In this document: piece by piece, positions 7,051 through 11,002 of the stretch
How positions within the stretch are numbered: the stretch's first letter is position 1
Layout: the number at the start of each line of letters is the position of its first letter
Source: Rhodococcus sp. IITR03
GTDB lineage: Bacteria > Actinomycetota > Actinomycetes > Mycobacteriales > Mycobacteriaceae
NCBI GenBank assembly: GCA_001017865.1
Contig: LATQ01000001.1
Coordinates: 2,803,954 to 2,814,955, forward strand
Direction: 5' to 3'
Length of the DNA stretch: 11,002 nt
Program-made: the position numbers and the translations under genes
The notes under the pieces: generated by a model
Told to the model about the DNA's origin: nothing
The model's database searches: none
The model's input: the letters and a program-made list of their open reading frames with translations, nothing else

Positions 7051-8696
7051 TCAGTCGGTCTCGTAGGTGTCGTAACCGTTGGACTTGATTTCTTCCCAAC
7101 GAGCAAAGTACTGAGGGACTCCCCCTGAGTAGTTGAGCATCTGTGCCGGCTTACCGGGCACGTTTGCACCCCAGTACCAGGAACGTGCCTTCGTGAACAT
7201 CGAGTTCACGAAAAGCTCGTCGACGTGTGCGCGCCACTGCTTCTCGGACTCTTCGGTGTTCTCGAACCGTGTCGCACCCTTCTCGCGCAGGTGCTCGAGG
7301 AATTCGACGACGATTTCGCCTTGGTACTCGGCAGATGTCGGGCCGTTGCAGAACCCGGACGGGCTCTGAGGTCCGTACAGGAACATCATGTTCGGGAATC
7401 CGCGGGTTGACAGGCCCAGACACGTGTCGACACCGGACTTCCACTTGTCCTGAATCGTCAGGCCGTCGACGCCGGTGATATCGATGGCCATGATCCCACC
7501 ACGGTTGTTGTCGAACCCTGTTGCCAGTACGAGGAGGTCGCATTCGATGACACCGTCGTCGGTTTCGACACCATGGGGCAGCACCCGTCGAATCGGCGTG
7601 ACGTTGGAGTCGATGACATCGACGTTGTCCTGATTGATGACATCGAAGTAGTCCTGTTCGAGGGAGGGACGCTTGACGCCGTAGGGGTGCGGAGGCGTCT
7701 TCGGTGCGACGATTGCCGCTTTCTTGGGGTCGGTGACCCGCTCGAGGACCTTGCCACGCCAGAAGTCGTAGAACGTACGGTTGGCCTCCTCATCTACAAG
7801 GATGTCCTGGAAGTTTCCGAGCCACAGCTCGAAACCACCTTCTGCCCACATCTTCTCGTAGATCGCGTCGCGCTCTTCCTTACTCAGGTCGGTGGCGTTC
7901 TGCGGAATGAAATCGAAGTCGAAGCCGGCAAACGCCTTGTAGCGCGTAGCAAACCGCTCGGGCAGTCCCTTCCGGAAGTGCTCATTGTCGTCAGGGGTGA
8001 GTTTGCGTTGCTGCATCGGAAGTGCCAGATTCGGGGTGCGTTGGAACACGGTGACGTGTTCGGCGACATGACCTGCCTCCTGGACGACCTGTACACCACT
8101 GGCGCCGGTACCGATGACGACAACTTTGCGGCCACTCATATCCACGCCCTCTTGAGGCCAGCGCGCAGTGTGGTAGCACTCACCGGCGAAGGAATCGAGC
8201 CTTCGAGATTCGGATACAGCGGCTTGGCGCCGAATCCTGTGGCAACAATGACCTGCCGTGCCTTCTGGATCTTGCCGTCGGCGGACCGTACGGTCCACTG
8301 GCGGCTTTCCTCGTCCCACGTGCATGCTTCGGCGAAAGTGTCGAACACGACGTCGCGGGTGAGGTCGAGCTGTGCGTCGACATAGTTGAAGTACTCACGA
8401 ACCCCCTGGTGACCCGGATACAGTTCGGTGAAGTCGTACTTCTTCCACAGGTCCTTGTACGAGAACTGGTAGATCTGTCCGGTGCTGTCGGTACGGGCTC
8501 CGGGATAGCAGTTCCACCACCAGATTCCGCCCAATCCACCCGCGGCGTCCCAGACTTTGACGGTGAAACCGAGATCGCGCAGTCGGTCCAATGCGTACAG
8601 GCCGGAGAATCCTCCCCCGATGATCAGAACATCGAGTACGTCATTGTTCGAGTGCGAGCCGCTGCGGGTCGCTGTGGCGACCTGGGATTCGGTCAT
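7051..8696 (-). CDS. Baeyer-Villiger monooxygenase, FAD/NADPH-dependent (frameshifted)
   Basis: Type I BVMOs use NADPH, FAD and O2 to insert oxygen next to a ketone, giving an ester or lactone. The start at 8696-8694 is supported by a strong AGGAGG five bases upstream. The frame breaks near 8200; one more C in CC at 8200-8201 (plus strand) joins ...YPNLEG to LDSFAGECYH... and gives 548 residues, normal for the class. In the joined protein: FAD-binding GGGFSG (27-32), the BVMO fingerprint FAGECYHTARWP (170-181), NADPH-binding GTGASG (196-201), a KRP motif with the likely catalytic Arg343, and a late ATGFD motif. WNCYPGARTDS (61-71) has Cys where cyclohexanone and phenylacetone monooxygenases mostly have Arg. 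The substrate cannot be read from sequence; a cyclic or terpenoid ketone is inferred from the lactone-hydrolase-like neighbour. The frameshift is probably a sequence error. Confidence 0.92.
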
Positions 8697-8774
8697 GTGG
8701 TCCTCCTGGAGATTTCCCGGGACGGGTGTTTCCGCCCGGACATCTACGACGGTAGAAGCGAACATGTGATGTGA

Positions 8775-8785
8775 AGTGTCCGAAA
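8775..8785 (-). promoter_or_regulatory. Shared 11-base motif TTTCGGACACT (BVMO copy)
   Basis: Exact copy of the motif found before the second hydrolase, same orientation, 79 bases upstream of the BVMO ATG. TTGACT lies just upstream in the direction of transcription and could be a -35, though no good -10 follows. Confidence 0.5.
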
Positions 8786-8816
8786 TCGAGTCAAGACAAT
8801 CCGATACGACACACGT

Positions 8817-8847
8817 ATTAGTAAGCAGCACAAACTAATTCGCTTAC
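8817..8847. promoter_or_regulatory. Interlaced inverted repeats upstream of the BVMO
   Basis: ATTAGT (8817-8822) and ACTAAT (8834-8839) are perfect 6-base arms 11 bases apart. GTAAGC (8821-8826) and GCTTAC (8842-8847) form a second pair 15 bases apart. The first has the T-N11-A form of LysR-type sites, but no LysR gene is visible here. It is a candidate activator or repressor site about 121-143 bases before the BVMO start. Confidence 0.4.
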
Positions 8848-8905
8848 CGTGCGACATTCGAACCCGCTGCACTCACGACAGAACGATCGGTACTCGACGC
8901 CGAGA

Positions 8906-10049
8906 TCAGAAGCCCAGATCGCGACCGATCAGTTCTTTCATGATTTCGTTCGATCCCGCCCAGATCTTCGTGACCCGGGCATCCCGCCAGGCTCGTGCCA
9001 CTCGGTACTCGTTCATGTAGCCGTATCCCCCGTGCAGTTGCACACAATGATCGAGGATCCGGTTCTGGATCTCCGCAGTCCACCACTTCGCCTTGGCCGC
9101 ATCGATCGGTGTCAACATCCCCTCCGAGTGGGCTTCGATGCAGCGGTCGACGTAGGCCTGTGTCACGTCGAGCTGTGTCACCAGTTCGGCAAGCAAGAAC
9201 TTGTTGTGTTGGAACGTTCCGATGGACTGCCCGAATGCCTTCCGTTCTCCGCAGTAGTCGATCGTCTCGAGCAGAATCTGCGCAGCGTGCGCGAGATTGG
9301 CAATGGCGCATCCGAGTCGTTCCTGGGGCAGGAAGGACATCATGTGGATGAATCCTCGATCGAGCTCGCCGATCACGTCGTCATCGGTGACGCGCACCCG
9401 GTCGAGGAAGAGTTCAGCGGTGTCTGCTTCGTCCTGTCCGACCTTGTCGAGTTTGCGGCCACGCTCGAATCCGGGCAAGGACGTGTCCACGCCGAAGAGG
9501 GTAATTCCCTTGGCCTTCTTCGATGGAGAGGTACGTGCAGGAATGATCACCAGGTCTGCAGAGTAACCGTTGGTGATGAATGTCTTGGCACCCGAGAGCA
9601 ACCACCCGTTGCCGTCCCGCACTGCGGTGGTCTTCAGTGCGGCCAGATCCGATCCCCCACCGGGTTCGGTCATTCCGATGGCAGTGAGCACGTCCCGGAA
9701 CACAGTCCTGGGAGCACCTGGCCTTCTGTTCGTCGGTGGTCAGGTGCACCAGATACGGCGCCACGACGTCACAGTGAATACTCACGCTCGACGCCAACGC
9801 GGCGTTCATCCTGGCCAATTCCTCGATGAGAACCGCATTGAAGCGATAATCCCCTGCCTCGACACCTGAATATCGTTCGGGTACTTCGAGTCCCAACAGG
9901 TCGTGCTTACCCGCGGCAAGCCAGAACTCTCGCGGCAATGCCCTGTTGGCACGAACGTCGGCGGCCAGGGGCTCGAACCATCGAGCGAGAAACTCGCGGA
10001 CAGAGTGTCGGTAAGCCTCGTGATCATCGCCGTACACCGTTCGCTTCAT
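8906..10049 (-). CDS. Acyl-CoA dehydrogenase (two-base frameshift)
   Basis: A FAD flavoenzyme that oxidises acyl-CoA to 2-enoyl-CoA, passing electrons to ETF. The start is ATG 10049-10047, with AAGGA nine bases upstream; the stop is at 8908-8906. The two frames differ by two missing bases: adding C at 9715 and C to the CCC at 9694-9696 (plus strand) restores ...KARWLPGLCSGDVLTAIGMTEPG... and 381 residues, the usual length. Visible motifs: TAIGMTEPGGGSDLA (middle domain, flavin and substrate contact), GAKTFITNG, LHGGYGYMNEY, and the C-terminal IWAGSNEIMKELIGR, where Glu369 is the likely catalytic base. It lies between the regulator (143 bases upstream) and the BVMO (208 bases downstream), all on the minus strand, so the three may be one regulated unit. 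Substrate chain length is not readable. The frameshifts are probably sequence errors. Confidence 0.92.
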
Positions 10050-10192
10050 GATGGGTCATCCTTCGGATCGGGTGGACGTCACCGTCCAGACGGACGATGT
10101 GAGGAGGCAAGGAGTGATTGCCTACCCCATATCATCGTCTCGTTCACCGTGCCGTTGGAGATGTCCCGTTATGCGACAGAGTGTTTCAGGGG
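10050..10192 (-). promoter_or_regulatory. Short region before the dehydrogenase gene
   Basis: These 143 bases hold the AAGGA ribosome site and a small palindrome, CCGTC-CA-GACGG at 10082-10093, about 33 bases from the start codon. The TTTCGGACACT motif is absent here, so the dehydrogenase may be expressed with the regulator gene or by a different signal. Confidence 0.3.
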
Positions 10193-11002
10193 TCAGGAAC
10201 CGAACGTTTCGTTTTCCAGGCCCAGTGCGCGGATCTTGCGGTAGAGGGTCGAGCGGGCCACACCGAGTCGGTGGGCGGCGAGGGATTTGTTGCCGTCGGA
10301 CTCGTCGAGGGCGCGGACGATCGCTTCGCGTTCGGTGCGTTCGAGCGAGGTCAACCGGCGGCCGGCACCGAGGGTGCGGTAGTCGGCGGGCAGATGTTCG
10401 AGTTTGATGTCGAATCCCATCGACCGTGCCGCCGCGGTACTGAGCACCGAGGCGAGTTCGCGCAGGTTGCCGGGCCAGTGATGGTCGATCAACGCCCGAT
10501 GCGCGGCCGGTTGCAGTTGCGGGGTCGGACGGTCGGGGAATTCGGCGGCGAGCAACTCCCGCGCGAGATCGGTGAGATCTTCGATGCGCTGGCGCAGCGG
10601 TGGGATGCACACACTGCGCCGCACATGGGTCTGCACCTGATGGCGCAGATCGTCGGGGGTGCTCGAGGTGGCGGTGGCGATCACCGGTGCACCGAGCTCG
10701 ACGGCGGCGTCGAGCAACCGCCGGGTAGGAGCGACAGCGTCGTCGGGGACCTCGTCGAGGTGCTCGAGGATGCACGCGAAACTGCCGGACAGACGCGCCC
10801 GCAACTCGGCCACCGCCGAGGGGGTCAACGTCGACGCGTCGACGCTCGGGACCGGGGCGTTCGGTCCCCAGCGGTGCTGGATCTGCCGGGCCAGATGGGT
10901 TTTGCCGACACCGGACTCGCCGATGATCAGCACCGGCGCGACGGTCGCGGCGATCTCGTCGACCGTCCCGTGTCGGTGCGCGGCCAGGGCTGCGGCCGGC
11001 GA
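10193..11002 (-). CDS. Fis-type activator with degenerate sigma-54 AAA+ domain, 5' end missing
   Basis: A DNA-binding transcriptional regulator; 269 residues are visible and the N-terminal part, where relatives carry a GAF-type sensor, is beyond the window. The order is Walker A GESGVGKT (visible residues 28-35), a weak Walker B region (ACILEHLDEV), an arginine-finger-like LRQRIEDL, WPGNLREL, and a Fis-type helix-turn-helix (LERTEREAIVRALDES, then NKSLAAHRLGVARSTLYRK). The GAFTGA loop that contacts sigma-54 is absent. Actinobacterial regulators of this AcoR/MimR-like kind often lack it and sit beside monooxygenase and catabolic genes, so the protein probably activates without sigma-54 (inference). 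It is 143 bases upstream of the acyl-CoA dehydrogenase gene on the same strand and is the best candidate regulator of the cluster. No frame break is seen. Confidence 0.88.
   Translation of the reverse strand, partial: SPAAALAAHRHGTVDEIAATVAPVLIIGESGVGKTHLARQIQHRWGPNAPVPSVDASTLTPSAVAELRARLSGSFACILEHLDEVPDDAVAPTRRLLDAAVELGAPVIATATSSTPDDLRHQVQTHVRRSVCIPPLRQRIEDLTDLARELLAAEFPDRPTPQLQPAAHRALIDHHWPGNLRELASVLSTAAARSMGFDIKLEHLPADYRTLGAGRRLTSLERTEREAIVRALDESDGNKSLAAHRLGVARSTLYRKIRALGLENETFGS

Larger units (their letters stand above)
8697..8905 (-). promoter_or_regulatory. Control region upstream of the BVMO
   Basis: The 208 bases between the dehydrogenase stop and the BVMO start contain the strong ribosome site (TCCTCC on the plus strand, 8701-8706), the shared motif at 8775-8785, and two interlaced inverted repeats at 8817-8847. 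The density of signals suggests the BVMO has its own promoter instead of depending only on read-through from the dehydrogenase gene. Confidence 0.5.

Noticed and set aside
7573..8385. 270-codon plus-strand frame opposite the BVMO
   Set aside because: It is the antisense shadow of the BVMO, whose motifs are unmistakable.
8849..9829. 326-codon plus-strand frame opposite the dehydrogenase
   Set aside because: Antisense shadow of the acyl-CoA dehydrogenase gene; no family features.
10050..10192. -24/-12 sigma-54 promoter before the dehydrogenase
   Set aside because: No TGGCAC-N5-TTGC-type element was seen, which fits the missing GAFTGA loop in the regulator.
1..11002. CRISPR arrays, tRNA or rRNA genes, intact insertion sequences
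   Set aside because: I saw no regularly spaced repeats, no tRNA-like cloverleaf, no rRNA sequence and no transposase motifs.

Overview
The window is GC-rich DNA with actinobacterial codon use. The mix of a Baeyer-Villiger monooxygenase (BVMO), HSL-family esterases, an acyl-CoA dehydrogenase, a crotonase-like protein and a GAFTGA-less Fis-type regulator points to Rhodococcus or a close relative (inference; no marker gene is present). It looks like an accessory catabolic region plus a housekeeping-like nudC.

Layout. Left end: the 3' end of a YciI-like gene (+), a 392-base gap, a monoterpene epsilon-lactone hydrolase-like esterase (535-1439, +), a strong hairpin, and a crotonase/enoyl-CoA hydratase-family gene (1606-2405, +). 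Next comes a convergent gap, then a second HSL-family hydrolase (2834-3765, -), transcribed divergently from a small Dabb-domain gene (4197-4493, +) that is followed by nudC (4567-5493, +). A 1.56 kb gene-poor stretch (5494-7050) holds a perfect 13-bp hairpin, an AT-rich island and at most weak relics. The right third is all on the minus strand, in transcription order: a Fis-type activator running off the window end (11002-10193), an acyl-CoA dehydrogenase (10049-8906) and a BVMO (8696-7051).

Functional reading (inference). The BVMO would turn a ketone, probably cyclic or terpenoid, into a lactone or ester. The HSL-family hydrolases would open it. The acyl-CoA dehydrogenase and crotonase-like protein would feed the acid into beta-oxidation-type steps, with the Fis-type protein as candidate regulator. 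An 11-base motif shared 79 and 82 bases upstream of the BVMO and second-hydrolase start codons supports co-regulation.

Caution. All five catabolic enzyme genes are frameshifted. Every break is repaired by adding one G or C to a short G/C run (two insertions in the dehydrogenase), after which each protein has its normal family length. nudC, the Dabb gene and the visible part of the regulator are intact. I favour homopolymer under-calling in the sequence or assembly over real gene decay, but the sequence alone cannot settle this.
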